This document shows positions 26,501 through 35,668 of a stretch of DNA of 64,000 nt, piece after piece. The DNA lies in contig CBFHVA010000004.1 of NCBI GenBank assembly GCA_965659415.1, positions 109,967 to 173,966 of the forward strand, given 5' to 3'. The position numbers and the translations under genes are program-made. Below the pieces are notes generated by a model that had not been told where the DNA came from, searched no databases, and was given only the letters and a program-made list of their open reading frames with translations. Positions within the stretch are counted from its first letter, which is position 1. The number at the start of each line of letters is the position of its first letter. This DNA comes from Phaeocystidibacter sp965659415. GTDB taxonomy: Bacteria > Bacteroidota > Bacteroidia > Flavobacteriales > Schleiferiaceae.

Positions 26501-27088
26501 ATGTTTCTCGAAAACACAGTTAATCATAAGCAACGGACGGGTTGGATCGAAGTGATCTGTGGCTCTATGTTTTCCGGTAAAACGGAAGAGCTGCTTCGCA
26601 GACTTAACAGAGCTCTGATTGCCAAGCAGAAGGTTGCCATTTTTAAGCCCTCAGTAGATAAGCGGTATCACGACACTTCCGTTGTGTCACACGACAACAA
26701 ATCGATAACATCAACTCCAGTAGAGAGTGCCGGCAATATCTTATTACACGTAAGTGATGATGTAGAGGTAGTAGGTCTCGATGAAGCTCAATTCTTTGAT
26801 GCAGATATTGTTGATGTTTGTAATGCCTTAGCAAATAAGGGTGTTCGGGTTGTAGTCGCTGGGCTCGATATGGATTTTGAAGGCCGCCCTTTTGGCTCCA
26901 TGCCATACCTTATGGCAGTTGCCGAATACGTTACGAAAGTTCACGCCATTTGTGTGCATACAGGTAATTTGGCGCATTATTCGCATCGAAAGGTCGACGT
27001 TGACGACAAGGTTCTCCTGGGCGAGAAAGGAGAATATGAACCCGTGAGCAGAGCTGCATTTATCGAGTTAAAGGACAAAAAGAAATGA
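26501..27088 (+). CDS. tdk: Thymidine kinase (type II)
   Basis: Salvage enzyme phosphorylating thymidine with ATP. The ATG at 26501 gives MFLENTVNHKQ, the usual flavobacterial start, so 12 upstream codons are excluded. P-loop GSMFSGKTEE (about 21-30), catalytic Glu in VGLDEAQFF, and the lasso region near the C-terminus are present. The structural zinc site is mostly lost: where relatives such as Bacteroides have CVKC and CREC, this protein reads CVHT and SRAA. It overlaps murF-alr by 4 bp (ATGA). 195 residues, full length. Confidence 0.93.
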   Translation: MFLENTVNHKQRTGWIEVICGSMFSGKTEELLRRLNRALIAKQKVAIFKPSVDKRYHDTSVVSHDNKSITSTPVESAGNILLHVSDDVEVVGLDEAQFFDADIVDVCNALANKGVRVVVAGLDMDFEGRPFGSMPYLMAVAEYVTKVHAICVHTGNLAHYSHRKVDVDDKVLLGEKGEYEPVSRAAFIELKDKKK

Positions 27089-29571
27089 CGCTTGACGGTT
27101 GGAGTACGTCGGATCTTGCTACCATCGTAGGAGGAGAATTGCATGGGGAGGGCGAGGTTCGCGTTCGCCACGTGGTTACTGACTCCCGCCGACTCAGCTT
27201 TCCAGAAGACACCGTTTTCTTTGCGTTGAAAACCTTCAAGAACGATGGGCATCGCTATATTCCGGAGCTCTTTGCGAAGGGGGTTCGAACTTTTGTAGTT
27301 AGCCATTTGCCTCAAGTGCATCGCTCCGATGCTACTTATGTTGTGGTGAACGATGCCTTCACGGCTTTGCATGCACTTGCGAAGCATTGGAGGGCGAATT
27401 TCGATTTCCCTGTGCTCGCCATTACGGGCAGTAATGGAAAAACCATCGTCAAGGAGTGGATTCACCAATTGATGAACAGCCATTTTAGAATTGTCCGAAG
27501 TCCACGCAGTTACAACAGTCAACTAGGCGTTCCTCTTTCTGTCCTTTACATGCGTGAAGGTCATCAGTTGGGTGTTTTTGAAGCGGGTATCTCGCAGGTA
27601 GGTGAGATGGAAAAGCTCCAGAACATCTTGCAGCCCAAGTGGGGCGTTTTCACCAATATTGGCGATGCTCACCGCGAACATTTTGAGAGCCAAGAGCTAA
27701 AGTTAAACGAGAAGCTCAATCTATTTGAAGGGGCCCAGCATCTGGTTTATTCCAGTGAGGATGAAAAGGTTTACCACGCAGTACAGACTAGGTATCGGGA
27801 CAAACCGGTTCAGCTGATATCCTGGGGACGCGATCCAAAGAAGTCGGATATTCTCTTAGAGGACGTAGTTCAAGAGCCGGGTGGCGTTCGCATCGATTTG
27901 ACTTGGAAAAGTACGAATCTATCACTCCATCTTCCATTTACAGACCAAGCCTCAATAGACAATGCGATGCATGCCGCTTCTTTTGCTTTGGCATTTGGAC
28001 TGGAGCCTAAGGTGCTGGCACAGGCGATTAAGAAGCTGAGTCCTGTAGCTATGCGTCTTGAAATGAAAAAGGCACGGAACGGGTCATTCATCATCAACGA
28101 TTCATATAATTCGGATCTGCAATCCATTCGAATTGCGCTCGATTTTCTCCATCATCAAAGACAAAATGAAAAGGGCGTGGTGATTCTCTCCGACGTGGAG
28201 CAAAGCGGCGTAGAAGAAGGTCAATTGTACGCTCAAATTGCGCGCATGCTTAGTGAACGTCAAGTGAATATGCTGATTGGCGTGGGGCCCCAGATTTCCG
28301 CGCATAAAGATTTGTTCACGATTCCGGCCTATTTCTATTCAAACACCGATTCGCTCATGAGTGAAATGTCCGTATTGGATTTGAATCATGCCAATATTCT
28401 CCTAAAGGGTGCGCGCACTTTTATGTTTGAGAAGATTGCACATACGCTCGAAGAAAAGGCCCATCAAACGGTGTTGGAGGTGAACCTTTCGGCCATCTCT
28501 CACAATCTGAATTATTATCGAAGAATGCTGCGCCCAGAGACTCAAGTCATGGTGATGGTGAAGGCGTTTGGGTATGGATCGGGTTACGGAGAAATTGCCA
28601 GTCTCCTTGAGTTTGAGAATGTGAACTGGCTTGCGGTTGCCTATGCCGACGAAGGAGTTGCGCTCCGAAAGGCAGGAATTAAGTCGAGAATCATGGTGAT
28701 GAATCCGAATGAGGAGAGCTTCGACCAGATTCTTGAGTTTGATCTAGAACCAGAGATTTATTCGTTCCGAATTTTGCAAGCATTCCATCGGGCGGTACAG
28801 AATCACTCTGATGATGCTTTTGCCAGCGCAGTACCCATTCATATCAAGGTTGAAACCGGGATGAATCGTCTGGGTTTTACTGTCTCCGACATCAATGCAC
28901 TTGCCGATGAAGTTCTGGCCATGCCTGGAATACGCGTAGCCACAATCTTTTCTCATTTGGCGGCTAGCGATAACCCAAAGGAAGAAGCATTTACCCATGG
29001 ACAAATTGAAAAACTGAAGCTCGCTGCAGATCAGGTAGTCGAAGGATTAGGCTACCCAGTTGTCCGTCATATTTTAAATTCATCAGGGATACATAATTAC
29101 ATCGAAGCTCAACTGGACATGGTCCGTTTGGGCATCGGGTTGTATGGGGTGACCTCTGTCTCTTGGGAACGTCATCATTTGCGAAGAGTGAGTAGGTTAA
29201 TTACGCAGATTTCACAAATCCACACCATTAAGGCTGGCGATTCGGTGGGCTACGGACGAAGTTTTTTGGCAAAGCACACGATGCGAATTGCCACTCTCCC
29301 GATTGGCTATGCAGATGGTATTGATCGCAGATTGAGCAATGGTGGCGGTGAAGTTACCATACACGGATTACGAGCTCCAATCGTAGGTAGCGTTTGTATG
29401 GATATGATTATGGTTGATGTTACAGCTATTGATTGTGAGGAAGAAGATGAGGTGGAGATCTTTGGGGAACACATCTCCATTTATGAATACGCGCAGCGCA
29501 CAGGAACCATTCCTTATGAGGTGCTCACTTCGATATCATCACGAGTAAAGCGTGTATACCACTATGAATAA
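27085..29571 (+). CDS. Bifunctional MurF ligase / alanine racemase
   Basis: Fusion of UDP-N-acetylmuramoyl-tripeptide:D-Ala-D-Ala ligase (about residues 1-455) with alanine racemase (about 460-828), so one protein makes D-Ala and helps consume it in peptidoglycan precursor synthesis. MurF part: TDSRRLSFPEDTVFFAL and P-loop AITGSNGKTIVKEW. Alr part: PLP lysine in VMVKAFGYGSG, the ETGMNRLGF segment, and catalytic Tyr/Cys region LPIGYADGIDRRLSNGG and VGSVCMDMIMVDV. The fusion is a Bacteroidota trait. Upstream tdk and downstream ligase-like gene both overlap it, so translation is probably coupled. Confidence 0.95.
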   Translation: MTLDGWSTSDLATIVGGELHGEGEVRVRHVVTDSRRLSFPEDTVFFALKTFKNDGHRYIPELFAKGVRTFVVSHLPQVHRSDATYVVVNDAFTALHALAKHWRANFDFPVLAITGSNGKTIVKEWIHQLMNSHFRIVRSPRSYNSQLGVPLSVLYMREGHQLGVFEAGISQVGEMEKLQNILQPKWGVFTNIGDAHREHFESQELKLNEKLNLFEGAQHLVYSSEDEKVYHAVQTRYRDKPVQLISWGRDPKKSDILLEDVVQEPGGVRIDLTWKSTNLSLHLPFTDQASIDNAMHAASFALAFGLEPKVLAQAIKKLSPVAMRLEMKKARNGSFIINDSYNSDLQSIRIALDFLHHQRQNEKGVVILSDVEQSGVEEGQLYAQIARMLSERQVNMLIGVGPQISAHKDLFTIPAYFYSNTDSLMSEMSVLDLNHANILLKGARTFMFEKIAHTLEEKAHQTVLEVNLSAISHNLNYYRRMLRPETQVMVMVKAFGYGSGYGEIASLLEFENVNWLAVAYADEGVALRKAGIKSRIMVMNPNEESFDQILEFDLEPEIYSFRILQAFHRAVQNHSDDAFASAVPIHIKVETGMNRLGFTVSDINALADEVLAMPGIRVATIFSHLAASDNPKEEAFTHGQIEKLKLAADQVVEGLGYPVVRHILNSSGIHNYIEAQLDMVRLGIGLYGVTSVSWERHHLRRVSRLITQISQIHTIKAGDSVGYGRSFLAKHTMRIATLPIGYADGIDRRLSNGGGEVTIHGLRAPIVGSVCMDMIMVDVTAIDCEEEDEVEIFGEHISIYEYAQRTGTIPYEVLTSISSRVKRVYHYE

Positions 29572-30727
29572 GCTCAAAAGCGCAATACTCTACGCGGCAG
29601 GAATGTCTCTGTTCCTTTCTCCTATTTGGGGAACTGGAGCTTCAGGTTTCTTGGGACTGGCTTTCCTGTTCTCACTTTTGTTCCTGTTCATCGAAAAGCC
29701 TAGGATTCCGCATTTGACGCTATTGCCATTCCTAGGGTTGTTCGTGTGGGCATTGCTGGGGATGTTGTGGACAGATAATCAGTCGGAAGGTTGGCGTCAA
29801 GTTCAAACCCTTTTGAGTTTTTTGATGATTCCTGTTGTGATTTTGGGGATTGCCGACGTACCGGATCTCCGTAAAAAGACTTTTCGAGTGCTATCCGCAA
29901 GCTTAGTATTCTCTTTGATTTTGATGGGTATCGACGTAGTGCAAACTATGACCGATACGTCCTTTATTTATGCCATTACCGGCAGTCAATTGAGTCTGCC
30001 CTACTTGCATCGAGCTTACTTTATGAACCACGTCGCAATCGTAGGACTGTTATTTATACTCAATACCAAAACAGTTAATTGGAAGGCGGCCTTGATAGTC
30101 GTTATATTGTCTGTCGTTTTTTGGATTCTCCAGGGAAGAATGAACCTAATGGCCTTTGCTTTAGTGTTGATACTCACAGCGGGCTGGGGTTTGTGGAAGA
30201 AGCAGCGTTCCAGTGCGATTCTCGCCTTATTGTCACTCGGTATCTTTATTGGATCCTATGCACTTGATTATATACCCTCTCGCTTTGATCAAGATGTGTC
30301 CAATGAATTCGAAGCTCCAGATGAGGGTGTACCAGAGAAGAATTCACGCTGGTTCATGTGGGAGAAATCAATGGAAGCCTATCAAGAATCACCTTATTTA
30401 GGGGTGGGGACAGGTGACACACATGATGCCATTAATGCTCAGTTTGAAAAGGTGGGTTATGAGTTTGGATTGATTAGAAATTACAACTCACATAATCAGT
30501 ATGTGCAAACATTGCTGACCTATGGCCCTGTAGGGTTGGGCTTGTTATTGGGGCTGTTGTTATTGTCCTTGCAGAGGGGCTGGAATACAGCGGATGGTGT
30601 TTTAGTCATGTGGACAATCTACATAGCGTTGGTATTGCTAACTGAATCCTACTTCGATCGATTCCACGGCGTTTACCTCTTCACCGCTGTTACAAGTTTA
30701 CTATTGATCACCACTAAGAGGGTGTAG
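29564..30727 (+). CDS. O-antigen ligase family protein (copy 1)
   Basis: Polytopic inner-membrane protein of the WaaL/Wzy/RfaL type (387 residues, roughly ten hydrophobic helices), expected to ligate or polymerise undecaprenyl-linked glycans on the periplasmic side. The ATG at 29564 lies within the murF-alr stop region (8-bp overlap). The large periplasmic loop (about residues 225-310) carries the family pattern GVGTGDTHDAIN and NSHNQYVQTLLTYGPVGLGLL. The last 55 bp overlap the convergent copy 2 gene. Substrate unknown. Confidence 0.82.
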   Translation: MNKLKSAILYAAGMSLFLSPIWGTGASGFLGLAFLFSLLFLFIEKPRIPHLTLLPFLGLFVWALLGMLWTDNQSEGWRQVQTLLSFLMIPVVILGIADVPDLRKKTFRVLSASLVFSLILMGIDVVQTMTDTSFIYAITGSQLSLPYLHRAYFMNHVAIVGLLFILNTKTVNWKAALIVVILSVVFWILQGRMNLMAFALVLILTAGWGLWKKQRSSAILALLSLGIFIGSYALDYIPSRFDQDVSNEFEAPDEGVPEKNSRWFMWEKSMEAYQESPYLGVGTGDTHDAINAQFEKVGYEFGLIRNYNSHNQYVQTLLTYGPVGLGLLLGLLLLSLQRGWNTADGVLVMWTIYIALVLLTESYFDRFHGVYLFTAVTSLLLITTKRV

Positions 30728-31971
30728 AAAACGGCAAACCAGAGCACACCTGCCTGGCGTTCTAGCATCGACTCCGTTGTGAAGCTGATGATTGTTAGAA
30801 TCAAAAAACTGGCTGTAAATGCCTCTCCATTTTTAAGTGCAGCGCGCAGTGGTTTAAAAAGGATTAGCAAGATGAGAACGAGGCCAATTAAACCGTAGGT
30901 CATGGCGGCTTGCAAAAAGACGTTGTGCACGTTGTACTCCTTATCTCTAAGATAGTACACTGATTTCCCATCCCAAAACTTGGCGTCAACATCTTCCAGC
31001 TTAGAATTCATAAAAGCGTTAGAACTTCCAGTGCCAGCGCCAATTAGCGGATGCTCCAAGAAAACGTCCCACCCTGCACTCCATAAATACACGCGGTGAT
31101 TGGTTTGCTTTTGATCTACAACGCGCTTAATGGATCGAATTTCATGGTAGGTTTCCAAAACTCGTCTTTGGGTACCCGGGAGTAATGCAATCCCCATAAT
31201 GGATAGAACCAATACAATCCCTCCAATGCGTAAACTTTGTTTGCCTATCAGACCGGATTTAAGTGCTGACGCAATTAAGGGTATCAAGGCAAAAGGAAGT
31301 GCAATCCATTGTATTCGTACACTAAGCAATATTTGCATGGTGATAAACAAAGCCAAATAGATCACTATTTCCACGATGTGAATTCGCTTATCGACCTTCA
31401 AAAAGAACCAGCGATACAGCAGGAATAGCATTCCAAAGCTCAAGTACATACTGAGGTAATGCTGAGGTACCAAGTGCCAAACAGAAAGATTTTTGTAGAA
31501 GAAAGTGTGGGTGGTGGCTCCGTCTAAGTATCGTTGAAGAGCTAAGTAGAGCAGTAAAATGGAAGATACAGCCAATGCTCGAACGAAGTACATACACAGG
31601 CGCCAAAGCATATTTCGATTAACAGCTTGTAGAGCGGCAATTCCTATAGGCCAGGAGACCAAGGCGATTTGAACTTGTGCATCCTTTGCTCCTTCATCAA
31701 TGTGGTCCGAATAGGTCAGCCCGATGAGTACGAGGGCATAGTACAGTATCAGGGGCCAGAAGTAAGGAGCTGATCGTAAAGCGGCCCAGTAGGAAACATT
31801 GAAGAAAAAGAAAAACACCACGCCAATGAGCATGATGAAAAGTGAAATGGGCGGGAAGTCCCATTGGAAGGGCAATAAAATGACGAAAGCCGCAAGGACG
31901 AACTCGACGGCTCGTTCTCGCAGCTTCGTGTTTTTACGCCATTTGGAAATCTTAAGGAGCAAGGATTTCAC
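30673..31971 (-). CDS. O-antigen ligase family protein (copy 2)
   Basis: Second polytopic ligase/polymerase-like protein (432 residues, roughly eleven helices), only distantly similar to copy 1 but with the same signature: HPLIGAGTGSSNAFMN and YNVHNVFLQAAMTYGLIGLVL, separated by about 35 residues. It starts inside the end of the S41 protease gene (20-bp overlap) and runs tail-to-tail into copy 1, sharing 55 bp of coding sequence read on opposite strands. A role in glycan ligation or polymerisation is inferred from the family. Confidence 0.82.
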   Translation of the reverse strand: MKSLLLKISKWRKNTKLRERAVEFVLAAFVILLPFQWDFPPISLFIMLIGVVFFFFFNVSYWAALRSAPYFWPLILYYALVLIGLTYSDHIDEGAKDAQVQIALVSWPIGIAALQAVNRNMLWRLCMYFVRALAVSSILLLYLALQRYLDGATTHTFFYKNLSVWHLVPQHYLSMYLSFGMLFLLYRWFFLKVDKRIHIVEIVIYLALFITMQILLSVRIQWIALPFALIPLIASALKSGLIGKQSLRIGGIVLVLSIMGIALLPGTQRRVLETYHEIRSIKRVVDQKQTNHRVYLWSAGWDVFLEHPLIGAGTGSSNAFMNSKLEDVDAKFWDGKSVYYLRDKEYNVHNVFLQAAMTYGLIGLVLILLILFKPLRAALKNGEAFTASFLILTIISFTTESMLERQAGVLWFAVFYTLLVVINSKLVTAVKR

Positions 31972-33610
31972 GATAAGATTGAGAGTTGCTTAGGATGTTC
32001 ATTGCCTCCAATAATCGGTCGTCATCTCGGAGCATGAATTCAATTTCACCTTCTTCATAATAGTATCTTCCAACAATCTCGCGTTCGAGGATATGTTGAA
32101 TTTGCTCGCGATGTGTTTCGAGATCATTACTCTTTTGGTTGGCCAAGGCGTCTTTTAGTGATTCAATTTCTCCTTCCAAAGCACCTTGATAGTTCTCACT
32201 TTCGGCTGCTCTTTCTAAGTTTTGAAGAATAGTTTCCGTTTTGGTTTCGTAGTGATATTCTTTGTCCTGGAGGAAATCCACAAAGGCATTCCAGTCGGCT
32301 TCCGATAGATGGAATTCTTGCGGGCTCGGGAAATTTTCACCTTCATGATTTTGAACGAAGAGTGTCGCGTACTCAAACAAATGCCCATTTAGCATCAATG
32401 AGTATAGAATGCCACTCATTTTTTCGCCTTCCACGCTGACATCAGGGTCTATTCCGCCGCCATCGAGTACCGTTCTGCCTGCTTCAGTTTGATACGCTGT
32501 TCGCAAACTATCCGGTACGCGTGCTACGGAACCATCTTCATTTCTTTCGGCATAATTAATAGCTTGGATGCAGCGCCCTGATGGTGTGTAATACTTAGCA
32601 ATGGTGATTTTGACTTGCGCGCCATAGCTGAGTGGGCGGCTTTGCTGCACGAGTCCCTTTCCGAATGATCGTTCACCCACCACAATGCCTCTGTCGAGGT
32701 CCTGTATTGTACCCGCCACAATCTCTGATGCGGAAGCTGATCCCTTGTCGATTAGCACGGCCAATGGCATTTCCGTGTCGAAAGGCTCACGCAAAGAGCG
32801 GTAAACCTGATCGAGTTCTCGGATTCTACCGCGAGTACTCACAACCACTTCACCCTTTTCGATAAAGAGATTGCTGACGTTGATGGCCTCGCTGAGTAAT
32901 CCGCCTGGGTTTCCTCTCAAATCCAGGACAAGTGATTTCATTCCGTAATTTGTCTTTAAATCTTCGATGGCCTCCATGATTTCTGGACTTGCTTTGTCGG
33001 TAAAGCTGCGCAGGGTAACATAGCCGATTTCATGGTTCAACATGCCGTAGTACGGAACCGATTTCACTTGAATGTCTTCTCGAACGAGGGTCACTTGCTG
33101 GTCTTCGCCGTATCTGCGAATAGTCAATTCTGCGGAGCTTCCTGGAGTTCCTTTCAATAGATTGCTCACATCTTGAGGTGTGGCACCCTTCATGTCCTTT
33201 CCGTCAATAGCAATGATGAGGTCGCCTGAACGAAGGCCCGCATTGTCGGCTGCAAAGCCCTTGTACGGTTGCTCGATGGCTACATAGTCGCCTATGACCC
33301 GGATGGTTGCTCCAATGCCGCCGTACTGACCGGTTTGTCGGATTCGAAAATCCTCCACGTCACTTTCTGGAATATAGACCGTGTATGGATCAAGCTCATT
33401 GAGCATTTCGCCAATGGCTTCTTCCATCATGGCGCTTGGCTCGGTTTCATCTACATAATACATGTTCACCTCTCGAAAGAGATTGGTGAAGATGTCCAAT
33501 TGCTTGTTGATTTCGAAATAATCAAGCTGCCACGCCGAAAGTGTGGTCAGTAGGGTAAGCATAAAGGTTCCAATAGCTATTCGCTTGATGGCTTTGGATT
33601 TCCAATTCAT
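31952..33610 (-). CDS. S41 family carboxy-terminal processing peptidase
   Basis: Periplasmic serine protease of the CtpA/Prc type (552 residues) with an N-terminal signal anchor (about 11-27). Order: N-terminal helical part, PDZ domain (about 90-170, GLRSGDLIIAIDGKDM), protease domain with catalytic Ser in DKGSASASEIVAG and Lys in FGKGLVQQSRPL, then a charged helical C-terminal region (about 400-552). It likely trims envelope proteins. The gene lies between rnpA and an O-antigen ligase-like gene that begins within its last 20 bp. Confidence 0.93.
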   Translation of the reverse strand: MNWKSKAIKRIAIGTFMLTLLTTLSAWQLDYFEINKQLDIFTNLFREVNMYYVDETEPSAMMEEAIGEMLNELDPYTVYIPESDVEDFRIRQTGQYGGIGATIRVIGDYVAIEQPYKGFAADNAGLRSGDLIIAIDGKDMKGATPQDVSNLLKGTPGSSAELTIRRYGEDQQVTLVREDIQVKSVPYYGMLNHEIGYVTLRSFTDKASPEIMEAIEDLKTNYGMKSLVLDLRGNPGGLLSEAINVSNLFIEKGEVVVSTRGRIRELDQVYRSLREPFDTEMPLAVLIDKGSASASEIVAGTIQDLDRGIVVGERSFGKGLVQQSRPLSYGAQVKITIAKYYTPSGRCIQAINYAERNEDGSVARVPDSLRTAYQTEAGRTVLDGGGIDPDVSVEGEKMSGILYSLMLNGHLFEYATLFVQNHEGENFPSPQEFHLSEADWNAFVDFLQDKEYHYETKTETILQNLERAAESENYQGALEGEIESLKDALANQKSNDLETHREQIQHILEREIVGRYYYEEGEIEFMLRDDDRLLEAMNILSNSQSYREILAP

Positions 33611-33693
33611 AGTGGTAGACGTTTACCGTTCAAGTGCAGAAAGGAAAGATACAATATTAACGAAGAGCTTTGGGAATCCTTGTGTGGGAAGGA

Positions 33694-34062
33694 TTATTCA
33701 TTGGGCCATTGATGCAAAATGCGGTCAAGTAATTCCAAAGAATCGTCAAGTGAGGGTTTTTCGTCAGACATGTAAACCAGCAATAGAGCGTATTGCTTTC
33801 CATTAAATGCAGCGAGAAAATCTTCCTTCTTAAGTCGCCAAGCCTCTTTCAATATCCGTTTTACTCGGTTGCGATCTACGGCCAATTTGAATTTTCGCTT
33901 TCCTACTCCGAAAGCAATCTGGTAAGGATTGTGTTGATTCAGTGGTTGAGGCAAGTATATGAGTCGAACGGGATAAGCTTTGATGCTTTTGCCTTCTTTG
34001 AGCAGAACTTCAAAGATTTTCTTTTGAGTGAGCTTCTCAGATTTTGGAAAGCGATTCGACAT
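33694..34062 (-). CDS. rnpA: Ribonuclease P protein component
   Basis: Protein subunit of RNase P (122 residues from the ATG at 34062), which assists the catalytic RNA in maturing tRNA 5' ends. The RNR box region is visible as KFKLAVDRNRVKRILKEAWRL, with the N-terminal RFPKSEKLTQKKIFEVLLKEGKS. The longer open frame upstream contains the hemD terminator and is rejected. A TATCTTCG -7-like box ends 4 nt before the ATG. rpmH, its neighbour in most bacteria, is absent here; separation from rpmH is common in Bacteroidota. Confidence 0.95.
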   Translation of the reverse strand: MSNRFPKSEKLTQKKIFEVLLKEGKSIKAYPVRLIYLPQPLNQHNPYQIAFGVGKRKFKLAVDRNRVKRILKEAWRLKKEDFLAAFNGKQYALLLVYMSDEKPSLDDSLELLDRILHQWPNE

Positions 34063-34106
34063 GTAACGAAGATAGGGTTTCGGCAAGATTCGGTGAAGGC
34101 AAAAAA

Positions 34107-34130
34107 AATCCCGACGCATAGGTCGGGATT
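34107..34130 (-). terminator. Rho-independent terminator after hemD
   Basis: Stem AATCCCGAC / GTCGGGATT with a 6-nt loop and a run of T on the minus strand (34101-34108). It separates the hemD unit from rnpA. Confidence 0.85.
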
Positions 34131-34151
34131 CGTTCGAAACAATAGGTGAAC

Positions 34152-34898
34152 TTATTTATTCACCTCTTTGATATAATCCTCGATGGCCTTGGTCATGGAA
34201 GGCGCTTCTGGAGTTGGAGCTGGAATGTCCAATTTCAAGCCTGCCTCTGCAACTGCTTTTGCGGTTGAATTACCGAAGGCAGCAATACGGGTTTTGTTTT
34301 GTTTGAAATCCGGGAAGTTCTTCATGAGTGACCGAATTCCTTCTGGAGAGAAGAACACGAGCACGTCGTAATAAACATCGGCCAAATCGCTCAAATCAGA
34401 AATCACGGTTCTGTATAGGATGGCACGTGTATATTTGATCTTGTTCTCTTCCAAGGTATTTGGAATCTCCGGCTTCAGAATGTCTGAAGAAGGCAAGAAA
34501 AATTCGGCTCCCTTGTTCTTCTTAAGCATAGGAATCAAATCCTTGATGGTTCCATTGCCGTAGTAAATCTTTCTCTTGCGGTACACTACGTACTTCTGTA
34601 AGTAATAAGCGATCGCTTCCGAAATACAGTAATACTTCAGCTCATTGCTCACTTCGATTCTCATTTCTTCGCACACACGGAAGAAATGATCAACCGCATT
34701 TTTTGAAGTGAAGATGATGGCGTTGAAGTCGGCCGGATTAATCTTCTCCTTACGAATATCAGATGCGAGAACTCCTTCTACGTGAATAAAAGGGCGAAAG
34801 TCAATTTTGACTTTTTGCTTCTCAGCGAGGGTGAAAAAAGGTGAGTTTTCAGTCTTCGGTTCAGGCTGTGATACCAGAATTGTCTTTACCTTACTCAT
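34152..34898 (-). CDS. hemD: Uroporphyrinogen-III synthase family protein
   Basis: Cyclises hydroxymethylbilane to uroporphyrinogen III in haem synthesis. The ATG at 34898 gives 248 residues. Two-lobed HemD pattern is visible: FNAIIFTSKNAVDHFF in the first lobe and YYDVLVFFSPEGIRSLM plus KTRIAAFGNSTAKAVAEAGL in the second. The family is weakly conserved, so symbol certainty is moderate, but adjacency to DUF4271 is the usual flavobacterial arrangement. A TACCTTTG box (34983-34990) lies 85 nt upstream inside the DUF4271 gene and could be a second promoter. Confidence 0.85.
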   Translation of the reverse strand: MSKVKTILVSQPEPKTENSPFFTLAEKQKVKIDFRPFIHVEGVLASDIRKEKINPADFNAIIFTSKNAVDHFFRVCEEMRIEVSNELKYYCISEAIAYYLQKYVVYRKRKIYYGNGTIKDLIPMLKKNKGAEFFLPSSDILKPEIPNTLEENKIKYTRAILYRTVISDLSDLADVYYDVLVFFSPEGIRSLMKNFPDFKQNKTRIAAFGNSTAKAVAEAGLKLDIPAPTPEAPSMTKAIEDYIKEVNK

Positions 34899-34924
34899 TG
34901 ATGCGCTGCGTTTCTGTTGTGTTC

Positions 34925-35569
34925 CTAACTCGATGGTAAGAGGGTTTTTAGAAGCAACACCACGGGTGTTATTTCCAGGGCGCAAAGGTACAAAATATTG
35001 TGATACACACGCAGGTGTGATTGACTAATAATCACGCGAGTAAGTCGAATGAGCGACCATCCGTAGAGGACGATTAAAATACCCGCGCCGATCCAGCGAA
35101 CCATCTCTCGAGGTTCGCCCGCAAAACTGAACCACCAGTTGATGGGTGTAATCCATATTGCCGACCATCGAAGGAATTGGGATTTCTCTTGCCAAGCGGC
35201 GCTATAAGCGGATTGATCGATAAACACGTATCCGGCGAGTTGATAAACCGTCCCTTGCAACGTAAGGAATATGGCAATGGCTAATGCGAATCGAGCAACG
35301 AGCGCCCAGTCTGAAAAAACGATTTCTGCTTTTTGGATGAACATCAGACCAATGGCCACAGCCACAATGGCCCAAATTTCCAAGGTGGTGTTGAATACAT
35401 CAAATCGCATATCTCGACGCTCCTTGGAACCCGATTTGAAGGGGGAACGGAGTAGGTGCTGAAATTGTTGAGGATAGGTCTTCCGTAAAATCCCCAAGGC
35501 TAAAGTCCCAGCCACTAACAACCAAAATAGCCAAGCAGAGGGTAATGCTGAAACGGGGATCTTTTCCAT
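34925..35569 (-). CDS. DUF4271 family membrane protein
   Basis: 214-residue polytopic membrane protein (about six helices) of the DUF4271 family, confined to Bacteroidota and of unknown function. It is consistently found upstream of hemD, as here (26 bp before it), so a link with haem synthesis or its regulation is often supposed but not shown. The N-terminus lacks a cleavable signal. A perfect -7 box TACTTTTG ends 4 nt before the ATG at 35569. Confidence 0.85.
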   Translation of the reverse strand: MEKIPVSALPSAWLFWLLVAGTLALGILRKTYPQQFQHLLRSPFKSGSKERRDMRFDVFNTTLEIWAIVAVAIGLMFIQKAEIVFSDWALVARFALAIAIFLTLQGTVYQLAGYVFIDQSAYSAAWQEKSQFLRWSAIWITPINWWFSFAGEPREMVRWIGAGILIVLYGWSLIRLTRVIISQSHLRVYHNILYLCALEITPVVLLLKTLLPSS

Positions 35570-35573
35570 TTTC

Positions 35574-35581
35574 CAAAAGTA
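35574..35581 (-). promoter_or_regulatory. -7 box TACTTTTG, 4 nt before the DUF4271 start
   Basis: Perfect TAnnTTTG match directly before the ATG at 35569; expected to drive DUF4271-hemD. Confidence 0.55.
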
Positions 35582-35614
35582 GCAATCCTGATGATTGAAA
35601 GGGTTCTAAAAAAG

Positions 35615-35644
35615 AAACCCGATAAACATCTGTTCACCGGGTTT
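35615..35644 (-). terminator. Terminator after the secreted choice-of-anchor V-like gene
   Basis: Stem AAACCCG / CGGGTTT with a 16-nt loop, followed on the minus strand by TCTTTTTT. About 25 bp past the stop at 35669. Confidence 0.65.
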
Positions 35645-35668
35645 TCCTAAAGTTGTGTAAAGCGGAAC

